Below the pieces are notes generated by a model. It searched no databases. It had not been told where the DNA came from and saw nothing but the letters and a program-made list of their open reading frames with translations. A program made the translations under genes and the position numbers. A DNA stretch of 8,879 bases from CALBPI01 sp038533155 (lineage in GTDB: Bacteria; Pseudomonadota; Gammaproteobacteria; Steroidobacterales; Woeseiaceae), in contig JBCAZH010000098.1 of assembly GCA_038533155.1 (NCBI GenBank), positions 1 through 8,879 on the forward strand, written 5' to 3'. Shown one piece after another: positions 1 to 6,709 of the stretch; positions within the stretch are counted from its first letter, which is position 1; each line of letters starts with the position of its first letter.

Positions 1-741
1 CAGCGTTCGAATCGCATCGTTTGGAATCTCTCCTGATCGCTCTCTGACAGGCAACTTTTGATCGGCGAGGCGTTGGCCCTCGCTCGAGGGTATGTCGATG
101 CCGGCCACTGCCGCGAGATCCGCTAACAGGGGCGCTTGCAGTCCAAACGACCACGTCGTGCAGAGTGTTTGGGCGACACCGTGATGGATGTACCCGGGAG
201 GCACGTACAGGGTGGCCCCAGGGTCAGCGACGATTTCCTGTTCGAAGTGCGCCGGATAGGCCAATCGTAAGGGATGGTCCGGGACCACTTCAGCAGTGTC
301 TCCAGGGGCAAGTTGCCAAATACGTCGTCCGTGTCCCTGGACCAAAAAAACGTCATAGCTATCTGAATGCGGACCCACAGAGCCGCCCGGCGCGGCAACA
401 CTCACCATGATATCGGCCCGACGGTAGTCCGCCAGCCAGTCGAACTGTTGCCAGAGTCCTGTGAGCTCGGGGAGGTGGCGATCGATGTCACGGACCAACA
501 GCGTCCAGTCGCGATCGCCGAGCGATGCCAACGTCGACGGCGTAAACGGCCCGTGCTGAATTCTGTATTCAGTTCGTCCGTTTGCGTGGCTCGTGGCGAT
601 CAACAGCGATTCGACGTCGGCGTAGGTCGCTAGTCCGGCGATCTCGTCCAGGTCCATGGGCGGCTCGAACGGCGCTTCTTGGTTGTTTGTCCACCAAGGT
701 TCGCGCTGCCAGGCGTTCGCCAATCCTGCTGGTGCTGCCAT
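1..741 (-). CDS. roxA: RoxA-like ribosomal protein L16 arginine hydroxylase (JmjC/cupin), 3' end cut by window edge
   Basis: This reads as a JmjC/cupin 2-oxoglutarate- and Fe(II)-dependent oxygenase of the RoxA (YcfD) family. In E. coli that enzyme hydroxylates an arginine of ribosomal protein L16. The first 247 residues are visible, ending on a whole codon at base 1; family members are roughly 370-400 residues, so the C-terminal dimerisation and winged-helix part lies outside. Visible marks are WQREP (11-15), an EPPMDLDEIAGLA stretch (26-38) and HGPF (63-66). The PGG-x-VGPHSD segment carries iron ligands H125 and D127, followed by YDVFLVQGHGRR. PPGYIH supplies the third ligand H186, then SFGLQAP follows. 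The ATG at 741 is the only start between an in-frame stop inside the purB end and WQREP. It lies 7 bases after the purB stop, so coupled translation is likely. The N-terminus is slightly shorter than usual. The family call is firm; the L16 substrate is inferred by homology. Confidence 0.88.
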   Translation of the reverse strand, partial: MAAPAGLANAWQREPWWTNNQEAPFEPPMDLDEIAGLATYADVESLLIATSHANGRTEYRIQHGPFTPSTLASLGDRDWTLLVRDIDRHLPELTGLWQQFDWLADYRRADIMVSVAAPGGSVGPHSDSYDVFLVQGHGRRIWQLAPGDTAEVVPDHPLRLAYPAHFEQEIVADPGATLYVPPGYIHHGVAQTLCTTWSFGLQAPLLADLAAVAGIDIPSSEGQRLADQKLPVRERSGEIPNDAIRTL

Positions 742-748
742 AGCCCCA

Positions 749-2128
749 TCAACCGCCGCGTTTTGACAGGTACTCGTGCGTTAGCTGCGCTGCGAGCCCG
801 ACGTAGGTTCGCGGCGATAACTCAGCAAGTTTTGATCGTGCCTCGGCGGGTAGATCAATGTTCGCTAGTATCTCCTGCAGTCGAGACGCGTCGATGACCT
901 GGCCGCGAGTCAGCGCCTTGAGCTGGTCGTAGGCGTCGGCGACACCATAGCGACGCATCACGGTTTGTAGAGGTTCGGCTAAGACTTCCCAGCTTTGCTC
1001 AAGATCATGCTCAAGCGCGGCTTCAACAATTTGGAGTTTGCCGATGCCCTTGGCCAATGAGGCCGTCGCGATGCTCAAATAGCCGAGCACCGTGCCGAGG
1101 TTACGGAGCGTGGTGGAGTCCGTGAGATCGCGCTGGAGGCGCGAGCATGGCAACTTGTTCGCCAGGTGATTGGACAACGCGACCACCATGCCAAGGTTAC
1201 CTTCAGCGTTTTCAAAGTCTATCGGATTGACTTTGTGCGGCATCGTCGACGAGCCCACCTCACCAGCAACCGTTTTTTGTCGAAAGTAGCCGAGACTGAT
1301 GTAGGTCCAACAGTCACGGCTGAAGTCGATGAGGATCGTGGCGATCCGACTAATAACTTGCAGGTACTCAGCGATCCAGTCGTGCGGCTCGATTTGGGTC
1401 GTCATCGCGTTGTAGTCCACGCCCACCGCCTGAATCAATTTCTTTGACAGTGCGGGCCAGTCGACGTCATCAATGGCGCTCATATGGGCGTTGAAATTGC
1501 CAACCGCCCCGTTGAACTTCCCAAGGACTGGCGCGGACTTTAGCGTCGCGATCTCCCGATCGAGTCTTGCGAGAACGTTCGCAAACTCCTTACCCATAGT
1601 TGTTGGGGATGCGGTCTGACCGTGGGTGCGCGATAGCATAGGCAGGGCTGCCCAATCCGCTGCCCGGTCCGCGATCAGGCCTGCCAGTGATTCCAATTCG
1701 GGCGCGGCGACGTCGTCGCGAGCGCGCTTGAGCATCATGGCGTAGGCCAAATTGTTGATGTCCTCGGACGTGCAGCCAAAGTGGAGCAGGGCGATCAGTT
1801 TGTCATCCGCTCCGTGCTCGCGCGCCAGATTGGCGAGGTAATACTCACACGCTTTCACGTCGTGGTTGGTTTCCCGCTCAATTTGCTTCACCGCTTGCGC
1901 GTCATCGACCGAAAAATGATCAACGACGGACGACAGCCGGTCTGACACAGCAGGTGGGAGCGATGCGTCGAACCAACCGGTGTCGACCAGTAGATGAAGC
2001 CAGGCGACCTCTACGGCCAGTCGAAACCGGATCAATCCGTACTCACTGACGAACTCGCGCAAGCTTTCGGTCTTGCTGGCGTAACGGCCGTCAAGCGGCG
2101 AAATGGCGAGCAGTGTCGCGTCGCTCAT
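749..2128 (-). CDS. purB: Adenylosuccinate lyase
   Basis: PurB cleaves SAICAR to AICAR and adenylosuccinate to AMP, releasing fumarate in both steps of cytosolic purine synthesis. The protein has 459 residues, close to E. coli PurB (456). It opens with the typical ISPLDGRY (9-16). It contains TSEDINNL (120-127), SRTHGQTASPTT with catalytic acid H169, TQIEPHDWIAEY (244-255) and the fumarate-lyase signature GSSTMPHKVNP (292-302) with catalytic S293. WEVLAEPLQTVMRRYG lies near the C-terminus. The start at 2128 fits the family N-terminus and has a strong ribosome binding site; an ATG 69 bases further upstream adds residues unlike the family. The gene is divergent from fumC and followed 7 bases later by roxA, probably in one transcript. 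All catalytic positions are intact. This is the E. coli-like long PurB subtype, judging from IDFENAEGN after the signature. Confidence 0.98.
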   Translation of the reverse strand: MSDATLLAISPLDGRYASKTESLREFVSEYGLIRFRLAVEVAWLHLLVDTGWFDASLPPAVSDRLSSVVDHFSVDDAQAVKQIERETNHDVKACEYYLANLAREHGADDKLIALLHFGCTSEDINNLAYAMMLKRARDDVAAPELESLAGLIADRAADWAALPMLSRTHGQTASPTTMGKEFANVLARLDREIATLKSAPVLGKFNGAVGNFNAHMSAIDDVDWPALSKKLIQAVGVDYNAMTTQIEPHDWIAEYLQVISRIATILIDFSRDCWTYISLGYFRQKTVAGEVGSSTMPHKVNPIDFENAEGNLGMVVALSNHLANKLPCSRLQRDLTDSTTLRNLGTVLGYLSIATASLAKGIGKLQIVEAALEHDLEQSWEVLAEPLQTVMRRYGVADAYDQLKALTRGQVIDASRLQEILANIDLPAEARSKLAELSPRTYVGLAAQLTHEYLSKRGG

Positions 2129-2135
2129 TACAATT

Positions 2136-2141
2136 CCCCTC
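2136..2141 (-). promoter_or_regulatory. Ribosome binding site of purB
   Basis: On the minus strand GAGGGG ends 7 bases before the ATG at 2128. This is good spacing for a Shine-Dalgarno element and is the reason for choosing this start over the upstream in-frame ATG at 2197, which has no comparable element. Confidence 0.75.
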
Positions 2142-2157
2142 GCTGTATCTTCGATAG

Positions 2158-2198
2158 TTTGCAAGCGCCCTGCCAGTCGCTGGACAATGCGCTGCAAA
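2158..2198. promoter_or_regulatory. Centred 41-base dyad in the purB-fumC divergent region
   Basis: Nested inverted repeats share one centre at base 2178. The outer arms are TTTGCA (2158-2163) with TGCAAA (2193-2198). The next arms are GCGC (2165-2168) with GCGC (2189-2192), leaving A2164 as a single bulge. The inner arms are CCAG (2173-2176) with CTGG (2180-2183) around TCG. The internal loop is 4 by 5 bases. It could be an operator for a dimeric regulator between the two divergent genes, or a stem-loop at the 5' end of purB mRNA. No T-tract follows on either strand, so it is not an intrinsic terminator. Pairing is seen directly; function is inferred. Confidence 0.45.
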
Positions 2199-2204
2199 CC
2201 TCTA

Positions 2205-2210
2205 ATGATA
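2205..2210 (-). promoter_or_regulatory. Candidate -10 hexamer of purB
   Basis: The minus strand reads TATCAT here, matching the sigma-70 -10 consensus at five of six positions. Transcription from it would begin around base 2198, at the edge of the dyad. No convincing -35 hexamer lies 16-18 bases upstream (the best is a poor TCACGA), so the call is weak. On the plus strand the overlapping TCTAAT (2201-2206) with TGGACA (2181-2186) resembles a fumC promoter, but its spacer is only 14 bases. Confidence 0.3.
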
Positions 2211-2260
2211 CACGCGCGACGCAGCGGTCGTGACCAACTCAGCGGATTGGAAATGGGGCA

Positions 2261-3649
2261 ATGACAGACCAGAAATTTCGGATTGAAAAAGACAGCATGG
2301 GCGAGCTGGAAGTGCCGGAGTCAGCGCACTGGGGAGCGCAGACGCAGCGCGCGATCAATAATTTTCAGATCAGTGGCCGTCCGATGCCCGGACTGTTCAT
2401 CGAAGCGTTGGCCCGGGTCAAATGGGCAGCAGCTGGCGCAAACGGGGAACTCGGCTTGCTGCCGTCGAACACCGCAGCGGCCATTCAACAGACGGCGATA
2501 GAAATTGCCGAGGGCGCGCATCGAGAGCATTTTCCTATCGATGTGTTTCAGACTGGGTCTGGAACAAGCTCGAATATGAACGCGAATGAGGTCATCGCGA
2601 AGCTCGCGAGCGAGGCCAGCGGCGTTTCGGTACATCCAAACGATGACGTCAACATGAGCCAGAGTAGCAACGACGTCATCCCGACCAGCATCCACGTCAG
2701 CGCGGCGCTAGGGGTCACACGCCAGCTTTTGCCGGCGCTCGACCAGTTGGCAAAAACCATCGCGGAGAAACGTGAATCTGTGGACGATGTCGTCAAGACC
2801 GGTCGCACCCACTTGATGGACGCAATGCCGGTTCGCATGAGCCAGGAACTCGGCGCGTGGGAATCCCAAATCACCAACGCAGCGGCTCGGATCCGCGATA
2901 CGTTGCCGCGTGTGTTGCGACTCGCCCAAGGCGGTACAGCGGTCGGCAGTGGCATCAATGCGCACCCGAAGTTCGGCGCAAAAGTCGCGACGTTGCTGGC
3001 TGAGCAAACCGAGCTCGAGTTCGCATCGGCGGATTCCCTGTTCGAGGCGCTTTCGTGCCAGGACACGATGGTTGAGCTGTCCGGCCAGCTTAAGGTCGCA
3101 GCTGTTGCGATCATGAAGATCGCAAATGATCTTCGATGGATGAATTCAGGGCCGCTGGCGGGTCTCGGAGAAATCGCCTTGCCTGCCTTGCAGCCGGGGT
3201 CGAGCATCATGCCGGGCAAGGTCAATCCCGTGATTCCCGAGGCGGCGGCGATGGTCGCAGCCCAAGTGATCGGCAACGACAGCTGTATCACCGTTGCCGG
3301 CCAAGCGGGTAACTTTCAATTGAATGTCATGCTCCCAGTGATTGCGAGAAATGTTCTGGAATCGATTGAAATTCTTGCAAATGTCTCAGTGGCTCTGGGC
3401 GATAAGGCCATCGCTGGATTTACCGTGAATCACGATAACTTGCAGACCGCGCTCGGTAGAAACCCCATCCTGGTCACCGCATTGAATCCGGTGATCGGCT
3501 ACGAACTTGGTGCCAAAGTTGCGAAACAGGCCTATGCCGAAGGGCGGCCTGTCAAAGATGTCGCACTGGAACTCACGGACCTGACGAGCGAAGAGTTGGA
3601 CCGCCTTCTAGATCCGGCGGGACTCACTGAGGGTGGTATCCGGCATTAG
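2261..3649 (+). CDS. fumC: Class II fumarate hydratase
   Basis: FumC is the iron-independent fumarase that interconverts fumarate and L-malate in the TCA cycle, as a cytosolic homotetramer. The protein has 462 residues (E. coli FumC 467) and full family landmarks. These are GSGTSSNMN (99-107), the B-site HPNDDVN (125-131), TGRTHLMDAMP (180-190) with H184, and the signature GSSIMPGKVNP (313-323) with active-site S314. The H184-to-S314 spacing of 130 equals the E. coli H188-S318 pair. It is class II rather than aspartase because of the VIPEA after the signature and overall match to FumC. The start ATG at 2261 has only a weak GGAAATGGGG upstream element. The gene leads a probable operon with Nudix and mazG, and is divergent from purB, another enzyme of the same superfamily that produces fumarate. 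No key residue is missing. Confidence 0.97.
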   Translation: MTDQKFRIEKDSMGELEVPESAHWGAQTQRAINNFQISGRPMPGLFIEALARVKWAAAGANGELGLLPSNTAAAIQQTAIEIAEGAHREHFPIDVFQTGSGTSSNMNANEVIAKLASEASGVSVHPNDDVNMSQSSNDVIPTSIHVSAALGVTRQLLPALDQLAKTIAEKRESVDDVVKTGRTHLMDAMPVRMSQELGAWESQITNAAARIRDTLPRVLRLAQGGTAVGSGINAHPKFGAKVATLLAEQTELEFASADSLFEALSCQDTMVELSGQLKVAAVAIMKIANDLRWMNSGPLAGLGEIALPALQPGSSIMPGKVNPVIPEAAAMVAAQVIGNDSCITVAGQAGNFQLNVMLPVIARNVLESIEILANVSVALGDKAIAGFTVNHDNLQTALGRNPILVTALNPVIGYELGAKVAKQAYAEGRPVKDVALELTDLTSEELDRLLDPAGLTEGGIRH

Positions 3650-3651
3650 CC

Positions 3652-4287
3652 ATGGTCAGCGTGGCACGGGTCGATCAGGCACTAACAGGGTCGCGACAGC
3701 CACCGGCCGACCCGCTGGATGTGAAGCCCCCTCTACCGATCGATCAATTGCCGGCTGCATGGCAGGCACGACACCGGCAAGGTCTGCGAGCGGCTGCCGT
3801 CTTGGTGGCTTTGCTGGGTGATCTTGAGGCGCCGGATGTTCTGCTGACCGAGCGTGCGCATCACCTCGAGCATCACCCTGGGCAAATCAGTTTTCCTGGC
3901 GGTCGAGTAGAGATGTACGACGACAGTCTCGCGGCAACGGCCATGCGGGAGGCGTCCGAAGAGGTTGGCCTTGATGCGTCGAACGCGAGGGTGCTTGGGT
4001 ATCTGCCGACCCAGTGGACGGTGAGTGGCTATGCGATGACGCCTGTCGTGGCGCACATTCCAGCAAGCGGTGATGCCTGGCGTTGGGAGCTGGACCCTGG
4101 GGAGGTCGCTAGTGCTTTCGTGGTGCCATCGGCGTTTTTGTTCGATCCCGGTAACCACAAGGTCGGCACGCGGGAGATTGAGGGGAAGCGGTATGCGAAT
4201 GTGGAAATCGATTGGGAGGGGCAGACGATCTGGGGCGTCACCGCGCGAGTGATAGCTTTAATTTCAAAAGCAATTTCAGATAAATAA
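3652..4287 (+). CDS. NudL-like Nudix hydrolase (putative CoA pyrophosphatase)
   Basis: This is a 211-residue Nudix hydrolase resembling the CoA diphosphatase subfamily (E. coli NudL), which splits CoA and acyl-CoA to phosphopantetheine compounds and 3',5'-ADP. The family's extra upstream motif is present as LLTERA (64-69) leading to G77 and FPGG (81-84). However, its usual arginine is E73 here. The Nudix box follows, with its metal-binding core REASEEVGL at 99-107. As in other CoA-type Nudix enzymes, the spacing before REA departs from the textbook box. GYAMTPVVAHI (126-136) is also typical. No signal peptide or membrane segment is seen. The start ATG lies 2 bases after the fumC stop, without a clear ribosome binding site, so translational coupling is likely. 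The first about 45 residues are variable and could be shorter if a later start is used. The Nudix fold is certain; CoA as substrate is an inference. Confidence 0.88.
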   Translation: MVSVARVDQALTGSRQPPADPLDVKPPLPIDQLPAAWQARHRQGLRAAAVLVALLGDLEAPDVLLTERAHHLEHHPGQISFPGGRVEMYDDSLAATAMREASEEVGLDASNARVLGYLPTQWTVSGYAMTPVVAHIPASGDAWRWELDPGEVASAFVVPSAFLFDPGNHKVGTREIEGKRYANVEIDWEGQTIWGVTARVIALISKAISDK

Positions 4288-4288
4288 G

Positions 4289-5047
4289 ATGAAAATCGAG
4301 AAATTACTGGAGATTATGGCGCGTCTGCGAGATCCGGAGTCAGGCTGTCCATGGGACATTGAACAGAGCTTCGAGACGATTGCGCCGTACACGATTGAGG
4401 AAGCGTATGAAGTTGCGGACGCCGTGGCTCGCGGCGACTTGAGCGACTTGCGAGACGAGCTTGGCGACTTACTGCTCCAAGTCGTTTTTCACGCACGGAT
4501 GGCAGAAGAACAATCTGAGTTTACGTTTTCCGATGTCGTTCAATCGATCTGCGAGAAGATGATTCGAAGGCATCCCCACGTATTTGGTGACGAGCAGCAA
4601 CGTGGTGACGCGGATTTGCAGCTTGCTCGCTGGGAGGACATCAAAGCGGCGGAGCGTGCGACTGCCGACAAACCTCAGAGCGCGTTGGCTGGCGTCGCCA
4701 ATGCATTGCCCGCGCTCCAGCGGGCCCAAAAACTGGGCAAACGCGCGGCTCGTGTCGGTTTCGATTGGCCCAATATTCAAGGCGTGCTTAATAAAGTGAC
4801 GGAGGAGCTGGACGAGTTGGCGGCCGCGCAGTCGGATGCGACGCGCCAGGAGGAGTTTGGCGATCTCCTGTTTTCAGTGGCCCAGGCCGGACGTCATCTC
4901 GGTATCGATGCTGAAGAGGCGCTTCGAGCGGCGAATCGAAAGTTCATGGGTCGTTTCGAACATATGGAGCAGGTCCACTCGGATCTCAACGACCTCGATC
5001 TCGATGCGCTGGAGGCGGCTTGGCAGGCGGCCAAGAAAGTCACCTAG
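4289..5047 (+). CDS. mazG: Nucleoside triphosphate pyrophosphohydrolase MazG
   Basis: MazG hydrolyses (d)NTPs to the monophosphate and pyrophosphate, removing aberrant nucleotides; in E. coli it is also linked to ppGpp level control. The 252-residue protein (E. coli 263) has the two-domain layout. The N-terminal MazG fold starts with RLRDPESGCPWD (12-23) and carries E38-x-x-E41 and E57-x-x-D60. The linker includes RRHPHVFGD (93-101). The C-terminal fold holds E173-x-x-E176 and E189-x-x-D192, giving the acidic metal-binding set in both halves. LARWEDIKAAER (112-123) and RVGFDWP (155-161) are classic. The ATG is one base after the Nudix stop, and no Shine-Dalgarno element is visible. The junction is AT-rich, which may keep the start unstructured. 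Cotranscription and coupled translation with fumC and the Nudix gene are likely. Confidence 0.96.
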   Translation: MKIEKLLEIMARLRDPESGCPWDIEQSFETIAPYTIEEAYEVADAVARGDLSDLRDELGDLLLQVVFHARMAEEQSEFTFSDVVQSICEKMIRRHPHVFGDEQQRGDADLQLARWEDIKAAERATADKPQSALAGVANALPALQRAQKLGKRAARVGFDWPNIQGVLNKVTEELDELAAAQSDATRQEEFGDLLFSVAQAGRHLGIDAEEALRAANRKFMGRFEHMEQVHSDLNDLDLDALEAAWQAAKKVT

Positions 5048-5092
5048 ATCTTATTCAGGCCGAGTTCAGTTGCACTGCACTATCGTTCGAGT

Positions 5093-5122
5093 CGTTGCTG
5101 ACGAGAGGGTCAGCCGATAACG
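5093..5122 (+). promoter_or_regulatory. Leader hairpin touching the ribosome binding site of the glycine-zipper gene
   Basis: GCTGAC (5097-5102) pairs perfectly with GTCAGC (5109-5114) around a GAGAGG loop. CGTT (5093-5096) can extend the stem with AACG (5119-5122) across a four-base CGAT bulge. The last paired base is the first G of the GGAG (5122-5125) that sits 9 bases before the ATG at 5135. There is no following T-run, so it is not an intrinsic terminator. It may modulate initiation, or stabilise the 5' or 3' end of a transcript. Pairing is seen; function is inferred. Confidence 0.35.
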
Positions 5123-5134
5123 GAGTGTAGGAGC

Positions 5135-5671
5135 ATGTTTCGTAAAAGTATTTTGCTGGTTTTGGCCGTGAGCACCGGATGGGTTTTCGCTGACTCTGCC
5201 CAAGCGGACCGAGTTCGAGAGGGTTATCGCGGGGCCGACGAGGTTCGGTTCGACTACGCCAAGGTGCTTGATGTGAAGCCTTTGATTCGTAGGGTCCAGG
5301 TCGAGGTGCCGGTTCGTGAGTGTTTCGATCGCGAGGTTGTCGTCGAGAGACGGCCGCGAGTGGGTCGGACCATTGCAGGTGGCATCATCGGTGGCGTGAT
5401 CGGCAGCCAGTTTGGCGGCGGCAGTGGACGTGACGCGGCAACTGTCGTCGGCACATTGATTGGTGCGGCGGCGGCCAATGATCGTCCAGATGTCGCAGAA
5501 GTGCGTACGCAGCGTGTCTGTGAAACCCGTTACGAGTTCGAGACGCGTGAGCGCGTCGACGGTTTTCGTGTGACTTATGTGTATCGCGGCGAGACCTACG
5601 TTACGAGAACGCGCAACGATCCGGGTAATCGAATTCGCGTCCGGATTAGCGTGGCGCCGGCGGCACGCTAA
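5135..5671 (+). CDS. Secreted glycine-zipper 2TM-domain protein
   Basis: This is a 178-residue envelope protein of the glycine-zipper 2TM (17-kDa antigen-like) type; its cellular role is not established. A signal peptide spans residues 1-24 (hydrophobic core LLVLAV, predicted cleavage after AQA), with no lipobox cysteine. Residues 77-110 hold the zipper, with glycines at 77, 82, 83, 86, 87, 90 in the first helix and 94-98, 106, 110 in and after the hinge. Such segments can insert in or pack against membranes. Basic and charged flanks surround it. Two cysteines (C63, C129) flank the zipper and could form a disulfide in the periplasm. The C-terminal part (RVTYVYRGETY, then DPGNRIRVRI) looks like beta strands. 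The start has GGAG at 5122-5125. It lies 87 bases after mazG and 48 bases before the PepSY gene, so it may head the phoPQ-like operon or be transcribed alone. Confidence 0.82.
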   Translation: MFRKSILLVLAVSTGWVFADSAQADRVREGYRGADEVRFDYAKVLDVKPLIRRVQVEVPVRECFDREVVVERRPRVGRTIAGGIIGGVIGSQFGGGSGRDAATVVGTLIGAAAANDRPDVAEVRTQRVCETRYEFETRERVDGFRVTYVYRGETYVTRTRNDPGNRIRVRISVAPAAR

Positions 5672-5719
5672 TCGCGACTCTAGTCGTTGCATTCAAGCTC
5701 GCTAATAAAGAGAATTTGC

Positions 5720-6007
5720 ATGATGCGGTTTTGGCTCACAATTTTGACAGTCGGGATGCTGGCGCTCAGTGCGCCCGCGTCGGCGACAACAGGCGATTTG
5801 CTTGGCGTCGAAGCTGTCACAGCCGCGCCGGACGCGCCATTGGCCGACAAGGTCTCTCTGGAAGAGGCTGTGCGACGGGTGCGTCGACAGTACGGCGGCA
5901 AGATCGTCAGCGCAGAGACACGGGGTCGGCCGGGGAATCGCGTGCACGTTATCAAAGTGTTAACCGATAGCGGGCGGGTCCATACCGTGCGCGTATCGGC
6001 GGAGTAG
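5720..6007 (+). CDS. Small secreted PepSY-like protein
   Basis: This 95-residue protein has a signal peptide at 1-22 (WLTILTVGMLALSAPASA, cleavage after ASA). A linker follows, then a single PepSY-like domain at about 46-92: SLEEAVRRVRRQYGGKI as the helix, then strands around SAETR, HVIKVL and RVHTVRV. PepSY domains are thought to bind or inhibit partner proteins outside the cytoplasm; the partner here is unknown. The start is the first of two adjacent ATGs (5720, 5723), preceded by an AAAGAGA element. A TTG further upstream would add residues that do not fit a signal peptide. The stop is 6 bases before the response-regulator start and contributes to that gene's ribosome binding site, so the two are cotranscribed. 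Small PepSY genes beside two-component systems recur in proteobacteria. A role in modulating the adjacent PhoQ-like kinase is an inference. Confidence 0.8.
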   Translation: MMRFWLTILTVGMLALSAPASATTGDLLGVEAVTAAPDAPLADKVSLEEAVRRVRRQYGGKIVSAETRGRPGNRVHVIKVLTDSGRVHTVRVSAE

Positions 6008-6013
6008 AGCAAC

Positions 6014-6700
6014 ATGCGTTTACTCGTGGTTGAGGATGACGACGCGCTTCGTGAGTCCCTGACCCAGCAACTGCTGGCGGAGGGTTACCGTGTCGAGTCC
6101 GCGGCAGATGGTGAGGAAGGCTTGTATTTTGCGCGCGAGTATCCCATCGATCTTGCCATTATCGATCTTGGTTTGCCCGGGCTACCCGGCATCGACTTGA
6201 TCAAACAATTGCGTGCATCGGGTCACAACTACCCCGTGTTGATTCTTACGGCACGGGATGGCTGGCAGGACAAGGTAGACGGTTTGCAGGCAGGTGCCGA
6301 CGACTACGTGGCCAAGCCCTTCCATTTTCCGGAGGTGTCAGCGCGAATCAACGCGTTGCTGCGTCGTGCGGGCGGCTGGGGCTCTGCTGTGCTGGACTGT
6401 GGGCATGTCCGGTTGGACACGTCAGCGCAGGTGCTGTCGGTGAACGGTGAAGAAACGGATTTGACCTCGTTCGAGTATCAGCTTCTTGAATACCTCATGA
6501 TGCGTGCCGGCGAGGTTGTCTCAAAGACTGAACTGACCGAGCGTCTGTACGATCAGGATTATGAGCGCGACAGCAATGTCATCGAGGTCTTTATCGGGCG
6601 TTTGAGGAAGAAACTCGATCCGGACAACTCGATTAAACCTATTGAGACGTTGCGAGGGCGTGGTTATCGATTTGCGCTTGAGCGCAACGTACAGGAGTAA
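6014..6700 (+). CDS. phoP: PhoP-like OmpR-family response regulator
   Basis: This is a 228-residue cytoplasmic transcription factor. The receiver domain (1-115) has acidic pocket D8/D9, phosphoacceptor D51 in IIDLGLPG, T79 and K101, all intact. An OmpR/PhoB-type winged-helix domain (about 125-224) contains LTSFEYQLLEYLM, VVSKTELTERLY, the recognition-helix region NVIEVFIGRLRKKL and the RGRGYRF wing. The sequence ARDGWQDKVDGLQAGADDYVAKPFH closely follows E. coli PhoP, and the paired kinase is PhoQ-like, so PhoP is the best name. In enterobacteria PhoP responds to low magnesium, acid and cationic peptides; the signal here is unknown. A GGAG overlapping the end of the PepSY gene is its ribosome binding site. 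The kinase gene starts 9 bases after its stop. No enterobacterial PhoP box (paired GTTTA repeats) is seen upstream, so its regulon motif may differ. Confidence 0.93.
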   Translation: MRLLVVEDDDALRESLTQQLLAEGYRVESAADGEEGLYFAREYPIDLAIIDLGLPGLPGIDLIKQLRASGHNYPVLILTARDGWQDKVDGLQAGADDYVAKPFHFPEVSARINALLRRAGGWGSAVLDCGHVRLDTSAQVLSVNGEETDLTSFEYQLLEYLMMRAGEVVSKTELTERLYDQDYERDSNVIEVFIGRLRKKLDPDNSIKPIETLRGRGYRFALERNVQE

Positions 6701-6709
6701 CCCGCCACC

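Noticed and set aside
747..749. ATG overlapping the purB stop as the start of the next gene
   Set aside because: It opens a different frame (MGLWQHQQDW) that does not match RoxA; the frame from the ATG at 741 gives WQREP, DELAGLA-like and iron-ligand motifs.
2129..2197. Extended purB start at an ATG 69 bases upstream
   Set aside because: The extra residues do not resemble PurB N-termini and overlap the dyad; the start at 2128 has a strong GAGGGG element and gives the family length.
2158..2198. PurR operator at purB
   Set aside because: The E. coli PurR palindrome centres on CG between GCAA and TTGC arms; here the arms are split by about 30 bases and do not form that site.
2548..3291. 247-residue open frame on the minus strand
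   Set aside because: It lies antisense to the conserved core of fumC, has no family features and is a shadow of the GC-rich coding strand.
5675..5686. Terminator after the glycine-zipper gene
   Set aside because: CGAC and GTCG form only a 4-bp stem with no T-tract; more likely chance, and the next gene is 48 bases after the stop.
5066..5692. 208-residue open frame on the minus strand
   Set aside because: It is antisense to the glycine-zipper gene, which has a signal peptide, a recognisable domain and a ribosome binding site; the antisense product is low in recognisable features.
5048..6013. PhoP box upstream of the phoPQ-like genes
   Set aside because: No pair of GTTTA-like hexamers with a five-base gap was found in the leaders.
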